Shown here: positions 44,439-54,569 of the stretch, in pieces
Numbering within the stretch: the stretch's first letter is position 1
How the letters are laid out: each line of letters opens with the position of its first letter
From: Selaginella moellendorffii
Lineage: Eukaryota; Streptophyta; Lycopodiopsida; Selaginellales; Selaginellaceae
Reading direction: 5' to 3'
Length of the DNA: 64,000 nt
Assembly: GCF_000143415.4 (NCBI RefSeq)
Contig: NW_003314326.1
Location: forward strand, 557,141-621,140
The notes under the pieces: model-generated
Told to the model about the DNA's origin: nothing
The model's database searches: none
What the model saw: the letters and a program-made list of their open reading frames with translations, nothing else
Program-made: the position numbers and the translations under genes

Positions 44439-45835
44439 ATGGGCGGTGTGACATCCACAGTTGCACCTAGGTTTGCCTTCTTCCCCGGACGCCGCCGTCG
44501 TACGCGGTGATCCGGGACCAGATCACTGGCCGCTTGGTCCTCGGATGTTCTCAACCGGGATCACGTCGATGTGGTGAGCATGAAGACGAAGCGAGGGCAA
44601 GACATTGTGGGGATCTACGTCCACTATTCCGCCGCGCGCCTCACGCTGCTCTACTCGCATGGGAATGCCGCGGATTTGGGACAAATGTATGAGTTCCTGG
44701 TGGAGCTCAGCGTCCATCTCCGGGTGAACGTCATGGGGTAAGCCAAAAATCTCGATTTTTGGATGGGAATTCCTCTTCTTCCACTGATCTGTCCTTGGAG
44801 ATTTTTTATTTATTTTTTTTCCTTCTCTTTGTTTCGTTGGAGTTCTTTTGAGTTCTTTCTCACTGCCGTTCTTTCGCTGTTCTTCCATTGTTTCATTGAT
44901 TATTGTCTTTGTTGTATCGGTTTTTTCCCAAGTTTCTATCATTGACTGGTTTCGTTTTCGTATTTTTTGAATTTTTTTCTTCCTCGCGCAGATACGATTA
45001 TTCGGGCTACGGAACATCTAACGATAGAATTCTCTCCTCTTATAACTATTTGCCTGGCATTTTCTGTGTAGATAGAAAGAATATATTCTCTTTTATACTG
45101 TCTCTTTTAGCTACAGGAATTTTGCAGTTTTTCATTGTTCTTGTACTTGGCCATGAACTCTGGTTAAGTTTTTCACTTTGGACTGTCCATCTTTTTCCAG
45201 CCGAGTGAAGCAAACACGTACGCGAACGTGGAAGCTGCCTATCAGTGCTTGGAGCGAGACTATGGCGTGAGACAAGAGGATGTGGTGCTCTATGGACAGT
45301 CCGTGGGAAGTGGCCCGACAGTGGACCTGGCGGCCAGGCTCCCGAAAGTTCGAGGCGTTGTTCTTCACAGTCCAATCCTTTCCGGCTTGCGTGTTATGTA
45401 CCCCGTCAAGAGAACATACTGGTTATGAGAAGAGAGTTCTTTGATTTGATTTTCCTACCTTCGGTTCCTTGCAGAACATTGAAAAGATAAGACGCGTGAA
45501 TTGTCCCGTGCTCGTCATTCACGTAAGTTTCTTCTTCATTCTTTCTTCTTTTCCCCACTTGGTTCTAGTTGTAGGTGAGGAATCTGATCTTTATTTTCAC
45601 AGGATACCAGCGACAAAGTTGTGGATTGCTCGCGTGGCAGCTGTGGGATCTTTGCAAGGAAAAGTACGAGCCACTGTGGCTCAAAGGAGGGGGTCACTGC
45701 AACTTGGAGCTTTATCCAGAGTATATCAGAAGTTTATCATGTCTCTTTAGAAATCCGGTGGCCCAAGGAATGGGGAAGGGATCGAAAGGACCCGGTCTTA
45801 CTAACGAGAAAGAAAAAACGCTTGTAGTTTTATGA
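44439..45835 (+). pseudogene. ABHD17-type alpha/beta-hydrolase, decayed
   Basis: The start MGGVTSTVAPRFAFFP is the conserved N-terminus of plant ABHD17-like serine hydrolases (depalmitoylase family). Then: a base is missing after FFP; the frame changes again near 44545; exon 1 continues with YSHGNAADLGQMYEFLVELS to 44737; exon 2 (from 44992, YDYSGYGTSN) lacks a usable donor; exon 3 holds PSEANTYANVEAAYQCLE, nucleophile GQSVGSGP and VVLHSPILSGLRVMYPVKR but hits a stop after TYW; later exons hold [16 protein letters not shown] (acid) and [13 protein letters not shown] (His) with a frame break at about 45635. All triad residues are visible yet the frame is broken at several places. Confidence 0.85.
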
Positions 45836-45839
45836 AACA

Positions 45840-46460
45840 GTTCTTACAGGTAGACCATCGCTTATTACAAGAGCTTTTTACAACTTCAAAGAAATTTTAT
45901 ATCTTGTTATGAGAAGAGCCACGAAGCGTCGAGACGAAGATAGAGCCGAGCCGCATGACCGTCATTGGGACCTCATCCAAAGACGACGTGATTGGCCGGG
46001 GTTCCAGAAGTGTTGATGGTAGCGAGACGAGCTTTAAAGGATATAGTGGATCCTGGGGATATTCATTCATTCATTCATTAGCTGTTTACAGGGTCTCGTG
46101 AGTAGAGTCAGCTGTTTTGACAATCTCGTGAGCCGTTCATTTGCTGAATTCCTCCCAGATATAATCCCAGACGCGTAAAGTAACAGTGAAACATTGGAAG
46201 TACCAACCTTTTGGTGTTTCAAGAGCTATTCCAGAGATGAGCATTGTTGTCCAAGTTCTTATTCTCGTTCATATCTATGTTTAATTTACACCACTCGCTC
46301 TCCAACAAAATGCCCATTGTATGCATCGCCAAAACACGTCTGAACTAATAAATAGTTTTAGTATTTCGTCCTTAAGTGCATTCCGGATCTAACAAAGATC
46401 AAAGATATCACTTAAAACTAACGTGAGAACACCACGTAGACCATCTTGGAGCAATTTCAC
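45840..46460. other. Spacer with dispersed repeat copy
   Basis: No gene seen. 45937-46025 (GATAGAGCC..., GACGTGATTGG, GTTCCAGAAGTGTTG) resembles 47507-47577. ATTCATTCATTCATTCATTA at 46061-46080 is a short tetranucleotide run. Confidence 0.4.
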
Positions 46461-46461
46461 A

Positions 46462-47115
46462 ATGCATAAGCTTGTGTGTGCCTTGTTGGTGCTTGTAATT
46501 AACACATTCCTACTTGTGGTAAGCTCACAATTCTTCTGCGACCAAAGAACTTGATTTGGCTTCTTGTAGAGTTCTGATTCATCATGTGGAGGCTTTTTGA
46601 AAACCTGTACACCCATCTCTTATAGGAAAAATGTGCTGAAAGCAAGTTGCCAAATGGTCAATGGCTCTAAGCACGAGTCAAGTTTGAGCACAAACGAGTG
46701 CCGTGGAGTGGTCAATTGTAGGCTCCAGCAGCCTGGATCAAGCCAATCAGCTCCAACCTTCTATTGCACCGGTAACGGCGCCATCGTCAATATGGAGGAA
46801 TATGCGGGCAACAACGACGGAAACATGGGGTGTTGCAGGAAAAGTACTCAGTCTGGCACCTGCGGTGGATTTCTCGACAGTTGCACTCCTGCTTGGTATG
46901 AACTGGACACCGGGCTGCTGAAGTATCGGTGCTTGAAAGTGGACACTACATTGAATGACGATGCTTACCTGGATGTTAAGACGTGTACCTCAGATCCCAA
47001 TGCCAGCTGCTATTTTGCGGAAGGCGAGCTGAAGTGCAACTATAGCACCGGAGAGGCCGTGCAATTCACCACTCTGGCAACCAACAATGATGGAAATATA
47101 ACATGTTGCACTTAG
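46462..47115 (+). CDS. Secreted Cys-rich protein, two CVNH-like domains
   Basis: Two exons, 46462-46518 and 46570-47115, 200 residues. Exon 1 encodes a signal peptide (MHKLVCALLVLVINTFLLV). Exon 2 has two copies of one domain of about 85 residues: SCGGFLKTCTP...LKASCQMVNG...NECRGVVNC...TFYCTGNG...NNDGNMGCC and TCGGFLDSCTP...LKYRCLKVD...VKTC...SCYF...LKCNYSTG...NNDGNITCC. The FxxxC, LxAxCxxxxG, SLxxNxC and NxDGN spacing is like cyanovirin-N homology (CVNH) domains, sugar-binding folds known from cyanobacteria, fungi and ferns. Eight or so Cys per domain is more than in cyanovirin-N. The domain repeat and secretion signal are seen; CVNH is a suggestion. The exon 1 join is inferred from a GT-AG pair and phase. 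Confidence 0.6.
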
Positions 47116-47189
47116 TACCAGTTTAAGCAGAAGGAAGATAATAAAGACATTCAGTACAATAAAGGTCTTTGGAAAAGCTTGTTGATCTC

Positions 47190-47296
47190 GAGACTTTGGA
47201 CATACGCTCCTAGAGCAGGAGCTTGAGAAAGCTTGTAAACGTTTTAATTCCCATTTGGATTTTATGGCGTCTCAATTTAGATAGAGCCAAGCATTC
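47190..47296. repeat. Direct repeat copy 1 (about 107 bp)
   Basis: CTTTGGACATACGCTCC(T)AGAGCAG...AGCTTGTAAACGTTTTAATTCCCATTTGG...AGATAGAGCCAAGC, almost the same as 47417-47520. CATTCAGTACAATAAAGGTCTTT also occurs twice (47149 and 47293). Non-coding; unit bounds not defined. Confidence 0.7.
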
Positions 47297-47416
47297 AGTA
47301 CAATAAAGGTCTTTGATCTCTAGAGCTATTCTTGGCTTTTACATAAAATACACATTTCATACTGCTATGAGACATCACAACTGTTGTGATGGCAGACTAG
47401 AAGCACCTTGTCTTTT

Positions 47417-47521
47417 CATCACTTTGGACATATGCTCCGAGAGCAGAAGCTCGAGAAAGCTTGTAAACGTTTTAATTCCCATTTGGATTTTATGGCGTCT
47501 CAATTTAGATAGAGCCAAGCA
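47417..47521. repeat. Direct repeat copy 2 (about 105 bp)
   Basis: Second copy of the element at 47190; differs by a few substitutions and one indel. It continues into GACGTGATTGGCAGTG, which links it to 45985-46005. Confidence 0.7.
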
Positions 47522-47579
47522 TGGTTGGATCAAAGACGTGATTGGCAGTGATTCCAAAGTGTTGCTGCTAAGAGATAAG

Positions 47580-48789
47580 GTAATTCCTTCTATATAGGTG
47601 AAGTAATAGATTGACCTGGAACGCTAGACTTTCAAGAAAAAAGAGTTATAACAATGTTGTACCTCAGATTTACACATAGGGCAAGAATTTCATAATTTTT
47701 TTTGGTATGATTAGAAAAAAAGAGAACAATAATGCGCAGCAAATAAAATACATTGGTTATCACATCTTCATGTTACAAACTAAGACACAGTATTTCGTCC
47801 TTTAGTGTGCATTCCAGATCACTGGAAAGATGTGGTTCATTGCCCTTCTAGAGTGTCTTTTCTACCCTAGTTCTCCCTTATATATGTATCATAGCTGTAC
47901 CAGTTTGGCGACTCTCACTGGGAAAAATGCGTCCCTTGCAAAAAAGAAATATGCTGGAAAGGAGAAACCGGAAGACGTCTCAACCAAAAGAGGGTTGACA
48001 AAGAATGTTCTGAGACAGATTTCAAGGCCAAGCTCCAAGGCAAAGATGAATAGAAAACAAATTCACAAGAACACAGAAAGATGGAAAAGTCCCAAGACAT
48101 CCAGACACAAGTAATAGCCTGTCAAAAAGGATAAGTTGTCTGGCCGAAAGGACTGAACAAGGCAGCCAACTGTCAGCTTGAACCAACCCCTACTCTTGGA
48201 CCAAGCGGCTTGGCCTTCTTTCAACGTAGGTAAGGCAGCCAAAACAAGTATCAAAGACGTCAAGGAAACACAAAGATACATATAAACAAGAGCCATATGA
48301 GGCAGGCTGAAAGCAACAAGAATGCATACCAATTTGATCAAAGAAATTCTATCTCATGACACTGAATGAATAGCCCTGCTTAAAGGAAAGAAACTTATCT
48401 CGTAAGAGAATCATAATAGACCTTTTATCGTTAACTCATTTTAAACCAGATACCCAAAAAGGATGAAGTTCCCAACCTAAGGAATTTAGAGTGCTTGAAA
48501 CAAATATTCTACAGCATATGGAGCACAGGTTCGAAAGGAACTTACCTTAGGAACTTAACCTTATGGAGCAATGAACTTACCTTGGGTAAATGGCTCAAAA
48601 CAATCCAAACCATTTAACAAATTTTGTACATTGAACAATGCTTTATGTCAAAATTTAATAGATACTAACTGGGAAATATCCCTGTATATCGCAGCCATTT
48701 GTACCAAACAAATCCTTGTTTTTCCCTTCCTAAGCGAGCGAGCGAGCGAGCGAGCAAGAACGATCGAGAAGTCGACCGAGAAACCGAGA
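47580..48789. other. Spacer, RCE1 downstream region
   Basis: No confident gene. A frame at 47830-48114 is Lys/Ser-rich and unmatched. AGTATTTCGTCCTTTAGTG at 47789 repeats 46360. From 48419 to 48789 the sequence is shared with 35694-36018. Confidence 0.4.
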
Positions 48790-49581
48790 TCATACGCATC
48801 TGTGAAACTGGTGGCCACCGACGAATCCGCCTTGCATCGATCTCCTCACATTAGTTTCAAACTGTTTGGGGTTTGTTCTAAGCACCTCAGCGGCTTCCTG
48901 ATTCAAAGGATCTTCCGGGTTTGGATCCTACGAGCAAACAAACTAAACTGGTATCTTAAGTAGAGAAAACATGGATACTTACCAAGAAGAGGTACTGCAG
49001 GCCGTAGATGATCGAGTTTACGCTCAAGACTGGCTTCCAGTCCTCTCGGAGAATGTTGAGACAAACATTTCCTTCGAGGTCGATGTTGGGGTGATAGATC
49101 TGCTCAAAGCTTCGTGTGAGCAAAGAAAAGAATGCAAAGAGGAGAGAAGAGCTTACTTTGGTCTTGCATTTTACTTTGGGAGCTTCGTGAGGATAGATTC
49201 CCGAGACCTGGAACGTGAAAACAAACAAACCTCCGCTGGAACAATCCAATCGATCAATCGATAGCAACACTCACACGAAAAGAACTTACTGGTAGTAGCC
49301 TTCGTCCGGTCCGATGGTTATCTCGAAGTTGAGGAGATCATCCTTCCCGTTGGGGAATCTGATGGACGTAGATTTCGCCAAGTTGAGCTCACTGATATCT
49401 AGACAAAGAAAAGAAGACCAAGTTCTTCGTGAATGGATGAAGAAGGTGAGAGAGATTTATTCGTTTTACCCTTTTGGACGCGCAACTCTCCGGGCGTTTG
49501 CTTCTTGCCGGCGCTGGGTTTGCCATTGGCGCCATCGGCAGCTTCCTTTTGCTTCTGCTTGACGCTGAAAAGCTTGATCAT
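48790..49581 (-). CDS. RCE1: NEDD8/RUB-conjugating enzyme E2 (RCE1/UBC12)
   Basis: Five exons on the minus strand: 49470-49581, 49290-49398, 49157-49235, 48983-49099, 48790-48927; 184 residues, the same as Arabidopsis RCE1. It begins [13 protein letters not shown], the UBC12 N-terminal extension that docks in the NEDD8 E1, then the UBC fold: [53 protein letters not shown] with catalytic Cys113, [20 protein letters not shown]. It charges RUB/NEDD8 and passes it to cullins, which activates SCF ligases including the auxin receptor complex. Splice sites are all GT-AG with exact phases. A partial copy lies at 36019-36626. Confidence 0.95.
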
Positions 49582-50166
49582 TATTGCCCCGGCGCCAAGC
49601 ACTGGAATCGATCTCTCTCGCCGAAGACCTAAAACCACCGCCAGACCTAATTTGTCCCCCAAGCATTATGAGCGCGATGCCAAGGGTTTTGCTCCACCGC
49701 CATTCATCCACTAGAGCGCTGGACTCTCCAGGATCGATCGATAGATATCGCCGCAGGTAGATCGAAATGTTGCTAGATGGATATGTGTTGGCCAGATTAT
49801 CGGTGACTGAAAATCTGGTCACGGGGACGATTGATGGAGTGCTTGGAGATGCGATCGCCTGCTAACGTTCCAGTGAGTTTTGTTCTTGAAACATCAAAGG
49901 AAAAACCGCTTTTTTCAGGTATGCTACTAGCATTCGAGCGAATCTAGGATGCCTTGCGAAGTTTTCCCCGGAAGCTGATCAATCTAGCACAGAAGCTCGC
50001 GATCGATACACCAGTTACTACAAAATCCAGTTTTGTTCTAGAAAAAAAGAGAGACTAACATTGTGATGGTTCTTCAGGTATGCGTTTCTATGCATTCTAG
50101 CGAATCCATTATTGCGAGTCACACACACACCTCACAGATGCACAGTAAGTGTTTCCAGCACGCTCT
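49582..50166. other. RCE1 upstream region
   Basis: No coding frame with family likeness. Contains GATCGATCGATAGATATCG near 49733 and CACACACACACCTCACA near 50121. Promoter of RCE1 expected here. Confidence 0.35.
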
Positions 50167-51123
50167 CTAATGCTCTGAGCACGCAAACGTGTCTCCTCTT
50201 TGCAGGTTATCGAGAATCCCATTCAGGCTGTGCGCCTGGAAGGCGCAGTTCGAGCAAGTTGAGCTCCCATCGCTCACTGAACAAGCCGCGCAGTCCGACG
50301 CTCCCTGGTGCTGCACCAAGCAAACCGTGCCAACTTGCTGCTCCCACGACCCCGTGACCACGGTATCCCACTCGTCACCGATGACAACCATGTTACGCTT
50401 CATCTCTGGAGAGAGCTGCAAGGACCTCGACCGCAGCGAGCCTCCAGCTCCCGGGCCGCTGAAAGCAACAACAGCAGCAGGTCCGCCGAGCGATGCCGAG
50501 ACGAGAACCGCGAGTCCGGCACCCAGGCTATGGCCAGTGAGCAGCAGCGATGCGTTTGGATACGCCTCCACAGCCTGGCGTGTGTAGCTCACACCTTGGG
50601 AGACGTAGTCGAGGCTCTGGTTGGAATAGGTGGAGAGGCAAGAGCTCAGGCTGGGAAGCGACACCCTTGGAAGCTCTCCAAACAGGATCCGATCGACGCA
50701 CAGGTCTGCCTGGGTGGAGGTGCCCCGGAACGCAACCACAATGCGTTTGTGAGCGGAGGTGGTGTCTTCCTCGTACACTAGGCCCCGAGCTCCGGTGTTT
50801 GAGGAGGGCTCGAGTGTTGGGACTTTGGGGGATGGCTTCCAGCCGGGGACGGAGGCGGCCGTGGCCGAGAATCCATAGGCGTTGGCGGAGATTGTGACGA
50901 GCGGGGAGATGAAGAGTGCCAGGCGCTTGGGATCATACTGTGAGAGCTTGGAGACTTCGTCCCACGCTTCTGGAGCTTCTTCGCTTGGTGGGATTTGTTT
51001 GGCTGAGCGGTGGTGGTGACGGCGGGCTAGAAGAACACTGGTAGTAACAATGGCGACCACAACCAAGAGCACGAGCAGGAGAGTGGTGCATTTGCAAACC
51101 ATGGCTTTGGGATTTTTCTTCAT
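50167..51123 (-). CDS. Membrane-anchored class-3 lipase-like hydrolase
   Basis: Single exon, 318 residues. An N-terminal membrane anchor spans about 13-32 and is followed by an Arg/His-rich patch, a type II signal-anchor layout. The hydrolase core shows the lipase_3 strand VVAFRGTST (oxyanion region, about 129-137), nucleophile elbow GHSLGAG with Ser199, an acid candidate Asp253 in DEWDTV and His298 in FQAHSLNGI. The C-terminal third has paired Cys (CAACSVSDGSSTCSNC) likely in disulfides in the lumen. Related to the lipase class 3/ATG15-like branch; substrate not known. Confidence 0.82.
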   Translation of the reverse strand: MKKNPKAMVCKCTTLLLVLLVVVAIVTTSVLLARRHHHRSAKQIPPSEEAPEAWDEVSKLSQYDPKRLALFISPLVTISANAYGFSATAASVPGWKPSPKVPTLEPSSNTGARGLVYEEDTTSAHKRIVVAFRGTSTQADLCVDRILFGELPRVSLPSLSSCLSTYSNQSLDYVSQGVSYTRQAVEAYPNASLLLTGHSLGAGLAVLVSASLGGPAAVVAFSGPGAGGSLRSRSLQLSPEMKRNMVVIGDEWDTVVTGSWEQQVGTVCLVQHQGASDCAACSVSDGSSTCSNCAFQAHSLNGILDNLQRGDTFACSEH

Positions 51124-52056
51124 TGGATCAAATTCTCACCTGTGTTCTCGCTGCGGGCCTGAGAATTAGAGATTCACCGGATCTCACCTATCCCCGTTGC
51201 CTTTGTCAAAGCTTCCAACTCTTTTTCACTTTATAATGGTCTAGATTTTTCAGCTCTTTCTTGCTTTATAATATCTCAACCCTTAAATTTTTGAGTATGC
51301 ACAACATGAAACTATGGCGCCCATAGTTTCTTAGAACTGAAAATCTAAGATTCACAGATCTCACCTATCGGCATTGCCTTGGTCAAAGTTTTATATCTTA
51401 TGATCTAACACCACACTTTACTATTATGGTCTGGATTTCTTAGATTTTCTATTTCTTTCTTTCTTTATATTAATCTAGCAGTTTCTTAGCAGATGTTGTA
51501 TAATTTAAAGATGCAGTTTATGTGCTTCACAAATTTATAGTTTTACCATCAACTGTCAGGGGTTCCTTTGCAAGAGCGTAATCTCCAAGCGCTCTTGTTC
51601 TGCCTCGTATTAAACCTTTGGAATGCGGATTCTCTAGTGAGAGAGTAATAGGTCATTTATAGAATATTCTAGTATATGCCAGATATTCCTCCAACAAACT
51701 GGATCTGGAGAGTAGGTAATGAAAAGTCCTCGAATGCTTTCACTTTTAAAAATCTTTATACCCTCCAGGCCCAATTTTCAAAGTGTAGCCCTTCATCATC
51801 CAAAAGGAGGCTTATGAGATATGATTAAAACTCTGACGGAGTATGTTGTGAGTATGTTCCCAACTACTGTTAACTTTCAAAGTTCTTCACAGCTTTTCTC
51901 ACCTATAAGTTTTCACAAAAGAGATGCAAGTTTACAAGGAAAAAGGAAAGAATGAAAACAGGGATATATGGAGTATGTAAGTTCGCTGCTTCTGAGATGT
52001 TTGGGAAGATGTATCAAAGACAAAAGTGAGAAGCGACAAGCGTTGAGATCTGCTGA
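51124..52056. other. Spacer with short direct repeat
   Basis: GATTCACCGGATCTCACCTA plus TTGCCTTTGTCAAAG at 51169-51213 recurs as GATTCACAGATCTCACCTA plus TTGCCTTGGTCAAAG at 51350-51390, with TTTACTTTATAATGGTCT-type words after each. No gene seen. Confidence 0.5.
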
Positions 52057-54307
52057 TCAACAAGCCGGACTGTTGAAGCTGTCTTGTCGAGGCCCTCGGA
52101 TCCTCCCATACAAGCTAAACGCTGGTGCCTGGTTTGTCTTCGGCAAGAAGTACGCTCCCGGTCCTGGAGAATGAGGTCTCTCACGAGAAATCTTCCCCCG
52201 GATGCTGAAAGATGGAGAGCTTCTTCCGCTCTCGACGTTGTAAGCCCCCTGTCCCGGACTCCGGCTAGTCTTCTGGACTGGAACCTTTCCCGGCCTAGTC
52301 TCGAGTGGAAAATCATTCCATTCGTTGTTCTTCTTCACCAGGCCATAGATCGTAAGCGATGGACTCGTCCGCTGTGCATAGGACCGTCCATGGAAGATCT
52401 CGATGTGTAGGAGCCGGGGCTGGGGGTGTCACGTCCTGATAACTCGAGAAGCTTGTCTGCATCGAGAAGGATGGAGAGGAGCTCATGCACTGCGGACTGC
52501 ATGATCCCCGGCCGGGAGAGTTTGGAGTTCTTGGCGAGCTTTGTCTCGACTGCATGGTGAGAGCCGGGCCTCTGGGAAGCCGCACAGAGTAAGTACCGTG
52601 GCCTGGAAAATCGCTTTCTCGTGGAGACGTCGCCTTGCCAGTGATGGTGAAAGCTGGTAGACCAGAGCCGATGGTTCCATTCTCGTACTTGTAGGCTCCG
52701 GGACCGGGACTTCTCGAGCGGGGTGACGAGTCTCGGGGCTTGCCAGTGATTGAAAAATGCGGGCCGTGTGGCTTCCCTATGATCCTGTACGCTCCTGGCC
52801 CTGGATTTTCTGTTTTGTCCTCCGGAACAAAACGGCGAGTGCCGAGAGAGAAGGATGGCGAGCTCGGCCTCGACACAACGTCGTAAGTTCCTGGTCCTGG
52901 AAAGTTCTCCTTTGGACGTAATGGAATCCTGGACTTGATAGTTATCCAGGGACCGTTTGTTTGAAACTCGGCGTCCTGGTGTTCTCCCGGTCCCGGAGTT
53001 GGATCTGGTTGTGGAGGACCCGACGGCCGCCTCGGAGATAAACTGGATCTTCTCCTGGAGCGGGAACCTCTCCTGTCTAGATTGCCAGAGTCCCTTCTTC
53101 CTGACTCCCCTCTCTCTGGATTGAAAGCCGGATCATCCGGTTCCGGCATCAAGAAGGTCCCCGTCTTTGTGATCTTGTAAGCCGGTCCTTTCGGATTCAC
53201 CTTGACGATGAAGTAGCCAACTTCCTTTTTCTTCTCCTTCTTCTTCTTCGGCAGATGCTCGGGCCTGTAGCTGGAATAAACCCCGTGACCAGGAACGTTT
53301 GCATGAGCATTCAACGAACCTTCAACCGCTGTCTTGGTCCAGCTAGTGTTTGTCTCTCGCATCGGGCCGGCACCTTTGCCTAGGACGGACAACAAAGAAG
53401 CAAATGGCTTCGGGCTGTGAGCTCTGGGAGGCGAGTTAAACCGCGGCGCCATGGTGTAAGCCGGACCACCAAAAGTTCCTGGAAGATTGTGCTGCCCCGG
53501 CCCGGGACTCCGGTCCTTTGCAGCGTCTCTAAACCGAGGAGACATCGTGTAGCCTGGACCGTCCGGCCTCCTCTTTACGTAGTGTGCTCCTGGTCCGGGA
53601 TTGTGAGACCTCTTGCCATCGCCAAGCCGGCTTCCCATCGAGAAAGCTGGCGAAGATGGCTGGGACTTCGGCGAGTACCATCCCGGCCCCGGTCCCGGCG
53701 ATGACGATCCTCCACGCAAAGTAGCCGGCTTTCCAAAGTTCGTGGAAACCAAACTGGATGTGTCTAGCGCGACGTTCTTGGAGCTGGAAGTTTGTGTCGA
53801 TTTCTCTGCCATGGTTGTGATCGGGAGCTTTAGAGGCTCGAGCTTCTTGGACTGGACGCTGGCACCATCCTGCTTCTCAGAGATCCCACTGCTCCTATAG
53901 CTAATCACCGGTACTCTAGTTGACAAGCTCTTGTTCCCCATGCTAGTGTGAGAGTTCCTGGAGCTCACCAGAGAGTTGCTGCTGCTACCATGGAAGAAAA
54001 ATGGTGGTGGAGGAGGAAGAACCTCTATCTCGTCAAGCTCGCAAAGCTTAGCTCGAAAGAATCCACTCCCTCCTAAAATCTCTGGCCTGGGGACGCTGTT
54101 GTGGAGGAGCCTGGGATGAAATACAGTGCTGCCTCGACAAGAAGGATCGCAAGCCTGTGAGAGATTGCCTGCTACTCGTCTCGGAGAGCTTGTGATTCCA
54201 ATTCCAGCACTGCTCCAAGCGGATCTGGGAGTGGTGCCGCCGCCGCCGCCGCTGCCGTCCCAGTTCGTGTCGTGACCACTGCGCCAAAGAGCTGGCAGTT
54301 TGATCAT
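52057..54307 (-). CDS. SHIPPO/STPGR-repeat flagellar protein (ODF3-like)
   Basis: Main frame from ATG 54307, 664 residues to a stop at 52313. From about residue 195 on it carries more than ten STPGR (SHIPPO-1) units built on PGPGxY followed 10-15 residues later by PSFSxGxR: SSPGPGPGWYS, NPGPGAHYVKR, SPGPGQHNLPG, NFPGPGTYDVV, ENPGPGAYRII, SPGPGAYKYEN, DFPGHGTYSVR. These repeats bind microtubules inside the lumen of ciliary doublets in ODF3/CIMAP proteins. Three more units (SRSPGQGAYNVESGR, SPSFSIRGK, HSPGPGAYFLP) follow at 52057-52338 in another frame, so either a frame slip near 52330-52430 or a missed junction cuts the end. Expected expression is in sperm cells. Confidence 0.85.
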
Positions 54308-54569
54308 CTTTGCTACCCAAGGCGCCCATCAATGGGAATTTTTTTCCACAGATTGTTCTTCCTATCAGAGGTTCTTGATGAAATGGATTGAATCGAAGCC
54401 GAGAGAGCCGCAAGAATCTCACCTGGGATCATCCGCGACTGCCGCAATGCGAACAGCGCTCCTCCTAGGGCTTTTTGGGCGGGAGTGCAAGCGCTGCGTA
54501 AATGCCGACGTGGCAAAAGCTTAGAACCCTAAAATCTTCGTTCTTTCTAGGGCTTTTGGTTTCGCGACG
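54308..54569. promoter_or_regulatory. Bidirectional spacer, STPGR gene / CPSF73
   Basis: Only 262 bp separate the two head-to-head start codons. It holds an AACCCTAAAA telo-box-like word at 54525-54534 and CTAGGGCTTTTGG at 54548, near the CPSF73 side. Any core elements for the STPGR gene must also lie here. Confidence 0.5.
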
